This document shows, one piece after another, positions 1-11,500 of a stretch of 62,500 nucleotides of DNA. The position numbers were made by a program, and so were the translations under genes. This DNA comes from Chrysomallon squamiferum (Eukaryota; Mollusca; Gastropoda; Neomphalida; Peltospiridae). The stretch spans positions 30,870,154 to 30,932,653 of the forward strand of contig CM022679.1 in assembly GCA_012295275.1 (NCBI GenBank). The letters run 5' to 3'. Positions within the stretch are counted from its first letter, which is position 1. Each line of letters opens with the position of its first letter. A model generated the notes under the pieces. That model was not told the origin of the DNA and searched no databases. It saw nothing but the letters and a program-made list of their open reading frames with translations.

Positions 1-2190
1 ACAGATGAAAGCATTACCTTTTGGTGACACTTTTTTGGTTTCCTCAAATTTAAAAGGATATTTAAACAATAATCTTTCGCCCCGAGTCCCCGACGTTACC
101 AATATTACTCCGAGCATGTTCGAAGTGGTAACTGACAAGCGGATGTGACCGTCGATTTGAATAAAGGCGAACGCGAATAGGTGTACGGAACTGATACTAG
201 TAAAACGCGGATCTGTTCAGATCATAATATTTTGAGCTAAATTATTATGTGTGTGCGAGCGCGCGCTCGCGTGTGTGTGTGTGTAAGTTATGATAGATGA
301 AGAAATTAACCGCACTTCTACGGGATACGAGCATTTTTATTTTTAAAAAATAATAATAATAAACACATTATATATACAGCAGTACCTGTCTTTAGCGGCC
401 ACCTACATTATACGGGCACTTTTTATGAATCCGATTGTTTGTCGATGGACAGACTTTTTTGAAAATGTGTATTCCACTGCTAAAGCGCACTGTATTACCG
501 ATTTGGATTTTTTGAAAGAATAAATAATTTCAGGCAGCTTTAAACGATATTTTTAACGATGGCGTCGCCCATATCCTGCCGATTTGCAGGGATTTTGCTT
601 TGTCCGAAAATAAATGCAATTTCATTGTTGTGGTACATAATTTTCATAATTTAATCATCAAACATGCATATTTATGTTTTATAAATACCGCGGCTTAACA
701 CAAATAGGAGCTGTATTTGTCATTCAAACGCAATCTTTTGTAAATATATATATATATATAAATATAAAACATCTTTTATTAAATGATTAATTTATTACTG
801 TTACTTTACGTTTTCAATTAATATATAATTTTATATACCGTATGTGCGTATTAAAAAAAAAAAGTAAAGAAAATAAAAATTTAATATTCTTTCTTACTTT
901 GATATGTAAACCACTACTGGGCGCCCAGAAGAGCATTACGTGTTCTTATAAACAATCTCTGTTAGTTGGAACTTTGGTTCTGTACTTCCAATAACTTGCT
1001 CTTTAAGGTAATGACACTTGCAGACCGTCGCCAATGCGTATTTTCAATAACTTTTTCTTTTTTTTTTTTTTTTTTTCTTTTTTGATCAACTGGTCCATGT
1101 TCGTTTAAGATTGTGAAAATTTATGAAAACAGTTTTAAAGTGCATACCTTTTGGTGTTACTGAAAGTCTAAATTTGCTGTTGTTTACAGTTTATGTTTAT
1201 TAATACATGTTTCTATATTTATTTATTTTGTTCCGATACAATAACACAGCTATTGTAACAGACAGGTCAATTAAACCCGGCTATTAATAATGATATGTTA
1301 TGAAATAAACAGAATGTTGTTCTATACGATTCTGTTTGTAATGATAAACAGTTTTTGACCTGTTTGAGTATCCATTTTTTTGTTTTCTTATTTTTTTTTC
1401 TTATTCTTATTTTGCTGGCTTCTGGGAAATTATGGCTATATGTTACACAATTTGGAATATATCCTTATATTATGTATATATTACTTAAAAACTTAAAGTA
1501 ATAATAATAATAAATTCGCTGCCTTAACAAAGACGTAGTTGGGCAATTTTAACAACAGCAGCAGGCACAGAAAGAAAGTTTAAAAAAATAAAATTAAAAA
1601 GAAGAAGAAGAAGAAAGGAAAAGAAAATATTTCTTACTTCTGCGCTTCAACCAGTTTATGTTATATACTATTTTATCCTGATTAAGAACCAAAACAACAT
1701 TATGATACTATACAGACCATCCTAATGAATCTACTAATTTTCTCTCTCTCTTTCTCTCCCTCTCGTTCTCTTTTTCTATATATATAAAAAATAATTAATT
1801 TGATTGATATTACCTTCCTTTGAAGACATATAAAACAACAAATTATAAAACTATGATATGAAAAATAAATAAATAAATTTAAAATAAATTAAAATTAAAA
1901 AAATGAAGAAAAAGGGAAAAAATGGGAAAAAAGAAAAGAAACCATGATAAATTTCAAATGTAATAAACATTAATATAACAAAATAATCCTGTTGAATATA
2001 TATATATATATATATTTAGTTGTAATTTTTATTAATTGTCTTTATTGAAACGTTACGAAGATTTACATTTTAAAATTTGAATATGAATGTCGAAAGCAAC
2101 ATCGCAATAAGAAATAACAGAAAAACAACAACGATTGTTGCCATGGAGAAAGCGGTAGGACTTGAAGTGGACTTTCGCTTGTGAAAAACT
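1..2190. other. Intergenic DNA, no gene seen
   Basis: AT-rich sequence with no convincing exon on either strand. It holds a GC-rich perfect palindrome (255-270) running into a GT tract, T- and A-runs (near 1057-1080 and 850), a CT-rich patch near 1741-1770, and short TA tracts (745-760, 1998-2015). The right end from about 2130 becomes less AT-rich as it approaches the promoter of the next gene. Confidence 0.6.
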
Positions 2191-2195
2191 AAACG

Positions 2196-2252
2196 TACGT
2201 CACTGAGGCTGTTAGTGCTTATAAAAGTGGAAGTTGTCAAAGACACTGTTTA
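2196..2252 (+). promoter_or_regulatory. TATA promoter with CRE-like site
   Basis: A TATA box (TATAAAAG, 2220-2227) lies about 30 bases upstream of a plausible start near 2250. A CRE-like TACGTCA is at 2196-2202, 18 bases upstream of the TATA box. The TATA-CRE arrangement is typical of inducible or tissue-restricted genes; the start site itself is inferred from spacing. Confidence 0.6.
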
Positions 2253-2932
2253 GTGCGGAGAGACTGCAAACCAGTAAGTATTCGAAACTTTTCTTAAGTG
2301 TTCTTCTTTGAATTTATTTATTCTATATATTGGCTTGCTATTTCACTTTCTTATTATTAATTTGTTTTACATGTATATACTGATTCTTCATTTTCTTAGT
2401 TAGATAAATAAATAAATAAATAAATAAATGAAGAAAGAAAGAAAGAGACAAAAATGAAAGAAAACAGTAATAGCAACAACAACAACAATAATAATAACTT
2501 AAGAATTAAGTCTATTTCCCTAATTTTGCTCCTTTTTTTTTATACGTGTGTGTGTATGTAGGTGTGTGCGTGTGTGTAGAGGTGTGTATGTATATATATA
2601 TATTATTACACATACATACATACATATATTATTTCTTAAATTATTTTTTATATAAAAACTTTTGTATAATGAGTGAAACAAATCTAAAAGCGAAAAAAGA
2701 AAACTGCCGTTTTAACCTTCTTTATCATGTACCTATCATGGTACGTCTTTCAATAAAATTAATTAACAACAACTACGAAAACCGAAGTGATGACAAATCC
2801 TAAGTGATGCTAAGACAGATTCAGTGAGATCAAAATCTATGATTATTATTACTGTGTACATTGTATGAGCGCGCTTGTTTTTGAAACTTGTTTCCTATAT
2901 TAATATATATATTTTTTCCTTCTTTCTCAAAG
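2250..2932 (+). other. Untranslated exon 1 and 5'UTR intron
   Basis: A short leader exon (about 2250-2273) ends at a perfect GTAAGT donor (2274-2279). The matching acceptor is a strong pyrimidine tract ending in CAAAG at 2928-2932, so exon 2 would start at 2933 and carry the reading frame that begins at 3184. The 659-base intron contains an AAAT run, CAA/AAT repeats (2476-2497) and a GT/TA microsatellite (2546-2620). The 85-codon frame inside it is microsatellite-derived and not called. Confidence 0.55.
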
Positions 2933-3183
2933 GTACTAGTCTTCCAGAAGAATATTTGAGACATCTGTCACACGGTCAATGTCCTTTGAGATAAACACAT
3001 TAGACCTATCTCATTAAAGTACAGTTCAGTTTATCGTTCTAAATCTCAGAAGTTTTTCAGAATATTTGTGGAAAGCACATTTATGATGCAACAAATAAAC
3101 AGTTCGTTGAAATTAAAATAAACTGCCCATTACTGTAAACATCAGGATTAAAAAACAATAAATTTGAAAAAAAAGAAAAGAAA

Positions 3184-4353
3184 ATGTATTGCTATCATTT
3201 ACCCGAAACTCAGTCGTCTGCACTAAATGCAAACACTTACTCCAACATGTACGCGTCGAACTTTAAGTTGGAAGACTGTAACAATGGCAAGCCTTTTAAA
3301 GACACAACCGTTAACCGCCAGGAAGCTGTTTCCAGACAGCTTAATTCGGTTTCTAATTATCTGCCCTTAGATCAGTCTTACGAGTTAATGAATCACATTC
3401 CCTCTGTCGCAGACGACTGGAGGAATGCAAATAACCTACACTGTGTAGACGAGTCATTGTACGCAGCAGCAACAACAACGGCAGTACAGACGCACCCATT
3501 CCAACAGAGCCAAGGGTTTTATCCCAACTTGATGAATCAGCAGAATGCACAATATCTTCCAGGTACAAATTCGACTGGTTCTTTTTACCAAAATCAGCTG
3601 GGTGGTCAGAGATCGCCACCTCCTGTTGCCTTTTCACAGAACACTGCCCACAGTCGGTCCGCAGATAGCAACGTGGGAACCATAAAGCGCAGGAATCCAA
3701 GACAGCACAACAACGACGTCGGTAACCTGGAATCTGTGTACAGAAAACTGCCACGGCGATCGTCGAAACCAGTAATCTGGGAACAGACGGCGTCCACTCC
3801 GAGGACGCCTTTGGCGAATATTCTGACAGACGCGAATGCCGTAGCTCCAGCGTGGCCCACTAACTCACTAGTCCTGCGAGATCTGCAAAATATTTCCAGC
3901 CCGAAGAGTCCGGACACACATCGTCTCTTCTTCGGCAATGATTACGTGAGTCCCATCGAAGCAAACGAAAATTTGGAAGCACTGATAAAACTGCAGCAAC
4001 AGATCGCTCCCAGAAAACAGGCAGATCAGTTAAATACGTTCGATCTGGATTCGCCGAACGACGAGTCCATCTTTGACGGTTTCTACGACAAAGAACGACT
4101 GATCGACCTCTTCAAAGAACTGACAGACGACATGAAGCAGTCGAACGCAGAACTTGCATCAATGAGACAAGACGGACTCGAAGATATCAACATGGATGAC
4201 TTTGCTGCACTCATCGCTAACCCCAGTATGGTGCGTCAAGAGATGGTGCAATTTGAAAACAGTATAAGTACTTCCGACAAGGTTTTCGCGTCTCAGAAGC
4301 TGCCGTCGTTTGCCACAGCATTCTTGCAAAATACAGGTCCTAAAGGAGCCTGA
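3184..4353 (+). CDS. Unrecognised 389-aa disordered regulatory-type protein
   Basis: One uninterrupted 389-codon frame, much longer than chance in this DNA and with GC-richer, balanced codons. I do not recognise the family. The first half is rich in N, Q, S and Y and looks disordered. A basic patch lies at residues 168-193 (KRR, PRR). A destruction-box-like RTPLANIL follows at 207-214. S/TP sites lie at about 144, 205, 208, 239, 242 and 256. Residues 262-329 are predicted helical, with an acidic/amide-rich stretch at 302-329. No signal peptide or membrane segment is visible. The start chosen is the first ATG of the open frame, after an A-rich leader (gaaaATG). The coding part is intronless; the only intron is in the 5'UTR. 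Frames on the opposite strand are shadows. A nuclear, cell-cycle- or kinase-regulated protein is possible, but that is inference from composition and short motifs only. Confidence 0.8.
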   Translation: MYCYHLPETQSSALNANTYSNMYASNFKLEDCNNGKPFKDTTVNRQEAVSRQLNSVSNYLPLDQSYELMNHIPSVADDWRNANNLHCVDESLYAAATTTAVQTHPFQQSQGFYPNLMNQQNAQYLPGTNSTGSFYQNQLGGQRSPPPVAFSQNTAHSRSADSNVGTIKRRNPRQHNNDVGNLESVYRKLPRRSSKPVIWEQTASTPRTPLANILTDANAVAPAWPTNSLVLRDLQNISSPKSPDTHRLFFGNDYVSPIEANENLEALIKLQQQIAPRKQADQLNTFDLDSPNDESIFDGFYDKERLIDLFKELTDDMKQSNAELASMRQDGLEDINMDDFAALIANPSMVRQEMVQFENSISTSDKVFASQKLPSFATAFLQNTGPKGA

Positions 4354-5132
4354 ATATAAACAATCAAAATCAAAAGAAAAAATGGACGAAACTACAACAA
4401 CAACAAAAACATTACAGTAATATGGCTTTCTTAACGGAATGAAATTAAACATAAGTTTCTTTCAACGTTTTGAAAACGTTATTGAATTTTTCTATTTTGA
4501 TAGAGAGATCAAAATTACTACATATTTTAAATATATATATTTTTATATTGATATAGATATTTTTTTACATGTATATTTTATGTAAATACTAATATATTTA
4601 GTTGTTTTGTTTTATTTATTTATTTATTTGCGTATTTGTTATATAGGCTATGTATTGATATTCTGTTTATAGATACAACTCTTATTATTGTTGTTTTTGT
4701 TGTTATATTTTTCGATATTATGTAATCGTGCAGACTATCTCCTTCTATTTAAAAATCCGAAAAATTACAAAATCCAGAACATTTCCTGTCCCGCGTATTT
4801 CGTATACTGGATTCTCGGCCAGTATTATTTCTGTTTTTTGTTTTTATTATAATCAATTATGTTCTTCTGGAAGAAATTATGATTCTGCTCTGATTTTGTT
4901 CTGGTTTTGTGATTTGTTTTATTTCTGATTTTCTTGTTTGTTATTGTTTTTATGTACACAAATGCGCCCATAATCTTGAATTGTTGGATATTTGTAGACT
5001 GAAATTTCTGGGGGTGGGGGGGTTGGAGGTTTTTTTTAAATACTGTTGGTGAAGTGAAAACAATTTTGTGCGTACATGGTTGTGTTAATGCTGCGAGCGA
5101 AAGTGGATCTTATCCTTTTATGCACGAAATTC

Positions 5133-5220
<88 letters not shown>

Positions 5221-5985
5221 CGTGAGTGTGTGAATCCGAGGAAGTCTGTATATTTGTGTCTGACTGCATCTGCATGATTAAAATAAGATAATCACTGATT
5301 GTTTTGTTTGCTCATCAAGCTAAATTTGTGATATCATTCATGTAAAATTAGTGTTAGTCAGGATAAATCTAAACATCTGGTACTGTGTGCGTCAGGACGT
5401 TTAAATGTGTGTATCAGGGTGTATCCAAATGTCTGTTAAGTTGTATCTCAGATCAGGTTGACACATTGTTTCAGTATGTGTTGTTTTGTTTTTCACTTAA
5501 TATATTTTCAGTGATTATGATTTATGCTGAATATATTGTTTTTATTTATTTATTTATTTGTCTATTTATTTATTTTAGTTGTTTTTTTCATGGTTGGTCC
5601 TGGGTATAAGGGTGTTTTTTTTTTTTTTTTTTTTTTTTATTTTACGTCTACCTCTTTTCATCTTTCACGAATTCATTTGTTTTCTTGCTCTTTTTTCACC
5701 CAGAGCATCTGTATATCGACCTCTTTTTATCTCTCTGCCATACACACACGTGCATGTGCATACGCACGATGGTACGAACACACATTTACTTCTTCCGTGA
5801 ATCTCCGTATCTCTGTTTATGTTTATTTTTATTCTTATTGTTCGTATTATTTACCTGCATCTGTAACTATTAAACTTATACACAAATGTATTGTCTCTCC
5901 TATGAAATGTTTTTACTTTTGGCTTTGTTTTGTTATTTGGATTGTTATCTGGAAATAAAGCAATAAAACTTTTAAATGCTATTTT
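4354..5985 (+). other. Probable 3'UTR with AU-rich elements and poly(A) signals
   Basis: After the TGA there is no AATAAA until 5954-5959 and 5962-5967, which would end a trailer of about 1.6 kb. It contains overlapping AUUUA motifs (4611-4630 and about 5538-5578), the class linked to rapid mRNA decay, plus a long CT tract (5135-5217). ATTT runs are common in this genome, so a decay function is inferred. An earlier non-canonical polyadenylation site is possible. Confidence 0.45.
5135..5217. repeat. (CT)n microsatellite
   Basis: Uninterrupted CT dinucleotides for about 83 bases, inside the presumed 3'UTR of the preceding gene. It creates spurious RE/ER reading frames on the minus strand. Confidence 0.97.
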
Positions 5986-6017
5986 TTGTTTATTTTATTT
6001 GTACATAATATGTATGG

Positions 6018-6279
6018 CAGGGCCAGATTTCCCATATAGGCTTTCTAGGCTAGCGCCTAGGGCGGCAGTTTATGTTACATAAATTCGTATTTTCCCATTT
6101 GATTTATAAATAAATTATTATGTAAACGTAAAACCATGTTTTTGCTTTCAGTTAGATCAAGTTATAACCATTCATATTATATAAACTAAGTGGGAAGGGT
6201 GAGGGGTACTTGCGCCTTGGGGAGGGAGCAGTAAAATTTCTTTAGCCTATGGGCGGCAAGCACATTAAATCCAACCCTG
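6018..6279. mobile_element. Probable hAT-type non-autonomous element (MITE)
   Basis: The left end reads CAGGGCCAGATTT and the right end AAATCCAACCCTG, imperfect terminal inverted repeats (11 of 13 positions) beginning CAGGG as in Charlie-like hAT elements. The interior has GC-rich terminal parts (a CTAGG-rich stretch near 6042-6066 and a GGGCGG stretch near 6250) around an AT-rich core, and no transposase frame. Flanking octamers TATGTATG (6009-6016) and TACGTACG (6280-6287) match at 6 of 8 positions, but with a one-base offset on the left, so the target duplication is tentative. Confidence 0.6.
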
Positions 6280-6501
6280 TACGTACGTATGTATGTACGT
6301 ATGTATGTATGTATGTATGTATGTATGTTGTATGTATGTATGTATGTATGTATGTATGTATATATATATATATATATTCTCTCTCTCAATCTCTCTGTGT
6401 GTGTGTGTGTGTGTGTGTTTGTATATATATATATATATACACACACACACATATACATACATACACTTGCACACATACATACATACATACATACATACAA
6501 A
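6280..6501. repeat. Compound microsatellite (GTAT/TA/CT/GT/TA/CA/CATA)
   Basis: A chain of GTAC/GTAT tetranucleotides, TA, CTCTCTC, GT, TA, CA and CATA tracts starts exactly at the right end of the hAT-like element. The GTAT arm and the distal CATA arm are complementary, so the block can fold back. Six overlapping reading frames here are repeat artefacts. Confidence 0.9.
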
Positions 6502-6667
6502 ATACATAAATGTTATGTATATTTTTTATCACTCTCGAAAAAGCTATGAATTTCAAGCCGAATGTTTAATATATAATTATTTATATACTACTTGGGTGTG
6601 GCTTATTTATGGACGCATAAGATAGCGTACAACGAAGGATTGGCGAAAACAAGTCGAAGCTGAAAGT

Positions 6668-6894
6668 GTTACCATAGCAACGTTGAAATAGAGGTTCATT
6701 TTCTAAAAACATTACGTTGTTATTAATCGGCCGATTTGTGTTACCACCATTGTTATAATTTGCTAATTCATTTTTTTAAATGTTGTCAGAGAATTAGAGA
6801 TTATTATTATTATTTTTATTATTATTATTACGGACTGAGGACATCAGAAGTTCGCGCTATCTCCTTATAGTCAGAAAATTCGAAACACTTCCGG
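6668..6894. promoter_or_regulatory. Orphan promoter-like segment: RFX X-box plus ETS site
   Basis: GTTACCATAGCAAC at 6668-6681 is a perfect palindromic RFX X-box (RYYNYY-AT-RRNRAC). ACTTCCGG at 6887-6894 is the reverse complement of the ETS/GABP core CCGGAAGT. The intervening DNA is partly unique, with an ATT tract at about 6803-6830. No gene could be attached to it on either strand, so it may be an enhancer or the promoter of an unseen transcript. Confidence 0.4.
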
Positions 6895-6972
6895 TCGCAA
6901 AAGTTTCGGACAAAGGTTTCTCAAACTGTATGTTTGTCGTCGTTGGTGTTGTTTTTCACCATCATCATCATC

Positions 6973-7021
<49 letters not shown>

Positions 7022-7583
7022 TTCGTTTTCTACTGAACTGTTATCATTACAGTTAATTTTTTTGTTAAACTATTATTACTATTGCAACATCTCTGAATGT
7101 AACAGTTATTTATTTTAAAATTTATTTTTTTTTTGTTTAAAGATTTCATTCATTTGCTAACGTGGGTCTGTTGAGATTTTGTAACAATATCTCACGAACA
7201 GAAATGTAACAAGATGAATATTATATTCCGCTCAAAAATAGCTTATTAAATAACGTTTCACCTGGTTATAGATCAGTTTATTTCATTTAATAATGGCGAG
7301 GCGAGTATCGGTGACTTAAGAATAGACTTAATATGTAGAATGTTCACTGATGTGGTATCCAGATATCTACAAGGTGTCTGTCTGTTTGTGTGTGTGTGTG
7401 TTTTCTTTTCTTTATATTCTTACCATGTTATTTTGAACTTTCGATCGTATTACAAATTTGTTGTTTTCATCTTCGTTACCACAACAATTAACAGCTGTTT
7501 GACATCTAACAGAAACAAGATGAAAATAGCTCAGAAACAAAATGACATTATCATATCTACATTTTATTATCATAATAATAATA

Positions 7584-7614
<31 letters not shown>

Positions 7615-7735
7615 TATCAAGGAAAAGAAAACTAAAGTGATAAAACAGATGAGGAAAACCTAAGCATGTAATTTTTACTGTTACACTGACAGAGGTGATT
7701 ATGATATATTTAGAAAAAAAATTAAATAAATACAC

Positions 7736-7779
<44 letters not shown>

Positions 7780-7901
7780 ATTATATAAAACAAACACAGA
7801 TACTTAAACCTGTAAATGAAAAAAAAAAAAAAAAAAAAAAATTCATGGGCATTCTAAAATAACATTATTATGAAAATTCTGAAAAAGAAAGATGTAAAAA
7901 T

Positions 7902-7988
7902 ATTATCCAGAATTAAAACCATGTAACCAAGAAAAAAAAGAAGAAAAAGAATTATCCAGAACTAAAACTATGTAACCAAGAAAAAAAC
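7902..7988. repeat. 49-base tandem duplication
   Basis: ATTATCCAGAA at 7902 recurs at 7951, followed in both copies by AAAC-ATGTAACCAAG-type sequence and an A-rich tail, with only a few differences. Confidence 0.8.
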
Positions 7989-7994
7989 AATTTA

Positions 7995-8027
7995 ATATAA
8001 TAATAATAACAATAATAATAATAATAA

Positions 8028-8074
<47 letters not shown>

Positions 8075-8090
8075 ATAATAATAATAATAA
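7995..8090. repeat. (AAT)n-(ACT)n-(AAT)n microsatellite
   Basis: AAT/AAC triplets change into a pure ACT run (about 8029-8073) and back to AAT. Confidence 0.9.
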
Positions 8091-8474
8091 ATATTCTGAA
8101 ATAAATAAAAAAATAATTTATTAATAGAAAATTCTGAATTAATAAGCACTCAAGCTGTCTTCTTCAAGCGAGTTTAATAATTGATGACTGCAAAAATAAA
8201 AAAAAAAAAAAAATTGTTTGAAAAATATAAACTGAAAAATAAAATAGTAGAAATAAATCTATAAATATAGAATAATATAACAAGAATCTGTAATAGATCT
8301 TGCATTTTATTAATTAATGAAGGAAACAAGTAATCTGAAATAAAACTTAATTAGTTTATTTTAATTACTAAAATTAGATATATTCCATGACCTGACAAAT
8401 ATATTTATAATTAAAATATAATTGAAATTATTAAATAAAAAATACGATTACGCATTAAATTTTAATCTTAGTAG

Positions 8475-8506
<32 letters not shown>

Positions 8507-9067
8507 TAAGGGATGCAAATGAAGAACAAGACAAACATAAATAATGAGTTTTAATTTCGTATGCTTCTATCATAATTTAAGTGGTGACAAAATAATTAAT
8601 AATTTTGACTATATTTAAACTATTATTATTTTTGTTCGTTCAACAACTTAATAATTTAATTATATTTTTGTAATCCACACGAAATCCATCGCAATACTAA
8701 TGTGCAAAAAACATCACCATGTTTTCCGGTATAATTACTTAATTTCGGAGATACCAGGATGTGGTATTTTTCGCGTCAGCAGTAGAATTATGTTATACTT
8801 TAAACGCCAAAACGTACATGTAAACAAGTGCGTGTGACTGATAACTGTTACTAAAATAGTAAAATATTTATACTTCAAACTATTAGCTTGCGCACGAGAA
8901 TATAGTTTAATAATTCTTAGGAGAATAAATTTATTGATGAATAAGTGTATAACCAAAAGAGGGAAATGATTACAGAAACCAGGATATCGTATCATTGTTA
9001 AAAATAGAATTAAATCAATACACCCAATCATATTTTCAATACACAGCACCATGTGATGAGTTCTTAG

Positions 9068-9094
9068 CCAATCAGAATTACCTGGGAATTTCCC
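9068..9094 (+). promoter_or_regulatory. CCAAT box and perfect palindromic kB site upstream of NF-kB
   Basis: CCAAT lies at 9068-9072. GGGAATTTCCC at 9084-9094 is an 11-base perfect palindrome matching the NF-kB consensus GGGRNNYYCC. The pair is 1.6 kb upstream of the first coding exon, where an untranslated exon 1 would be expected. Vertebrate NFKB1 and NFKBIA promoters are known to carry kB sites for autoregulation; applying that here is inference. Confidence 0.55.
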
Positions 9095-10127
9095 AAATAG
9101 AACATCCCTTAATGGCGTAAACTGTTTACAAGCTGTCGTTGGAACAAGTTTTCTTTTGGAAAAGGAGACCAGAATAGTTATGGTAAAAATCATGTACATT
9201 AACATAAATGTGAAATTATTTTTAATTAATTTACAAGAATGATACATTTTTGATGTAAACGAGACCCATCTTTTCATCGATTAATTGTAATTATTGTTAT
9301 GAAAAGAGTCGAATAAAAGAACTTAAGCCATTGCTCTCCAATTTTTGTTAAAGTTATTAGGTGTTATTGTCGTTTTTAGCTTTGTAAGTTAGTATTATAT
9401 CATTAAAGACTTATAAATGTTTGTTTTAATTAAAACTGTTCACACAACTGACGTTTATTTTAACTAAAGAATATTGACAGCTCGAGTATACAACCATATC
9501 TTGTTATCCATGATAATGATATCGCCAGCAACTGAGTTAGCTTGATGGTTTGACGGGAAGTTCACTTGAGATGCTATAATGTATAAAAGTCATATAGTTT
9601 AATTGTTTTTAAATTAATTATTTTCATTAAAGATATAGGCATCAGTATTATTTTAGATATAATGCACTTCTTGTTCTTTCTGCAGCCAGTAATAATTTGT
9701 GCTTTAAATTAACTTTTATTATTGTTGTTGTTGTTGTTGTTGTTATTATTATTTCCATTTCGAAGGCCAAGTATTTTCAATAACCATGTCTGCTTAAGCA
9801 CAAAATTATATTGACAAAGCTGATAATGTAGACTAAAAACTAAAATAAATGATGTTTAAATTGAATAACAGATAGATATGGAATGATCAAATGGTTGGCA
9901 GTGTCAACATGTAAAATTGTATGTAATGCATTGTATCCAATTTGTTTCATTTATTGATTGTCTCAATGTGTATCCTAAATACAAAAATATTGTCTTAATA
10001 GTTTAATAATCAACTTATTTTATACACCTCAGTTATATAATAAATGTAGGTATTTTTCAAAAAACATTTTAGTTTTATTTTGTTGATTAATATTTTTTTC
10101 ACATAAAAAAGTACAGTTTTTAATAAT

Positions 10128-10251
<124 letters not shown>

Positions 10252-10426
10252 TATGGTGATCTCCCACATTTTTATTTTCAGTTTGTGTCCAATTTCTGTA
10301 TTGTGTAAAGTCACATTAGCTAACCTGTGTCAGGTTCACAGCAATGAAAATAACTTATGTTCCATAATTATGCTTGTGTATTTTAATCTGCCGTCATAAC
10401 CAATGCATGTGAATTCATGACTTCTT

Positions 10427-10563
10427 ATACGATTATACTGAATTAATGTTATCTGCCACTGATAACAAACAGTATTATATGATTATACTGAATTAATACT
10501 TAGTTAATAACAGATAATGGAAAATGTTTTCTATTATCTGTCACTGATAACAAACAGTATTTA
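10427..10563. repeat. Degenerate tandem duplication
   Basis: The blocks ACGATTATACTGAATTAAT and TATCTGCCACTGATAACAAA near 10427-10476 recur at about 10478-10562, separated in the second copy by an insertion. Confidence 0.75.
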
Positions 10564-10712
10564 AAGAGAAAAAAAAAAAAAAAAAAAAAAAAATCTCATG
10601 GACAGACATAGAGCTGTTATTCTTCCTCCTTCCCAACCTCAACCTCACTTCGACTTTTTAACATAGCCAAAGTTCCTAAAACCAATTTTTATTTTGTTTT
10701 TGTTAATTTCAG

Positions 10713-10832
10713 ACATGGATGTAAACGGTGATGATTCCAATAGTTCCATCCAGTTTACCATGGAAGCATCTGACTTCCCACAAACGATCTTCAATGGTGA
10801 ATATTCACTTTTAAATGGCCATACACAAGATG
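10713..10832 (+). CDS. NFKB1: NF-kB coding exon 1 (start codon)
   Basis: The acceptor ends in TTTCAG at 10712 and the donor is GTGAGT at 10833. ATG is at 10715, the only in-frame start before the Rel domain. It encodes residues 1-39 plus one base: an acidic, Ser-rich, poorly conserved N-terminus. Confidence 0.85.
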
Positions 10833-11468
10833 GTGAGTAAATTTGAAAGTTTCGTAAACATGCCAAAAAACCCAAATGACAAACAAACATACAAACAAAT
10901 AAACGAACAGAAAAAACAACAAAAATTCAAATAGGATGAAAATATGAATGGGTTAGGTGCACATTGGCACATTTTAAAATTATTTTAACCCAATTTACTG
11001 TGACCCCCCTCAGCTGTGTTTTATGTATAATGTTGATTGTTTATGTGTCTCTGTGTGTGTGTTTAGGGGGAGTGTCCAGTGTATCAGAATAAAATTTTTT
11101 TTTTTCTTCTTAACTTTGCTAGGAGACAATTTTGAATGTATGATTAAAATCACTATATGAAAAATAATGAATAATATGATATTTACTAGACAAAACAGTA
11201 TTAAAACTGTGGTGTCCTATGTATATGATATGAAAATATGATAGACTTTATAATTCATAAATAAGCTAAAATGGATTTGTCTTCACTATTATCAACACAT
11301 ATTTTGTAAAGTGCTTAGTTTTAATGTTTCAGAAGAAAAAAAAGGAAAAAAAGAAAAGAAAATATATCAAAAATGGTTTTATGTAACATAAAACCATTTT
11401 AGCCACACCATTTTATGGTTTAAGAATTTAGTATTTTTAAATATATATGTAGATAGATAGATACTAAA

Positions 11469-11500
<32 letters not shown>

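Larger units (their letters stand above)
6895..9060. other. Intergenic, microsatellite-rich, no gene seen
   Basis: Contains ATT tracts (6971-7020 and 7571-7616), A-runs (7739-7776, 7818-7840), a 49-base tandem duplication (7902-7988), AAT/ACT trinucleotides (7995-8090) and a TA tract (8473-8502). A 180-codon minus-strand frame at 8735-9277 has no recognisable domain and overlaps the presumed NF-kB promoter; it is not called as a gene. Confidence 0.6.

Noticed and set aside
2168-2178. kB-like TGGACTTTCGC upstream of the 389-aa gene
   Set aside because: Two mismatches to the GGGACTTTCC site; not strong enough to claim NF-kB control.
3353-3938. Two minus-strand frames inside the 389-codon gene
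   Set aside because: Shadow frames of the + strand gene; no splice or composition support.
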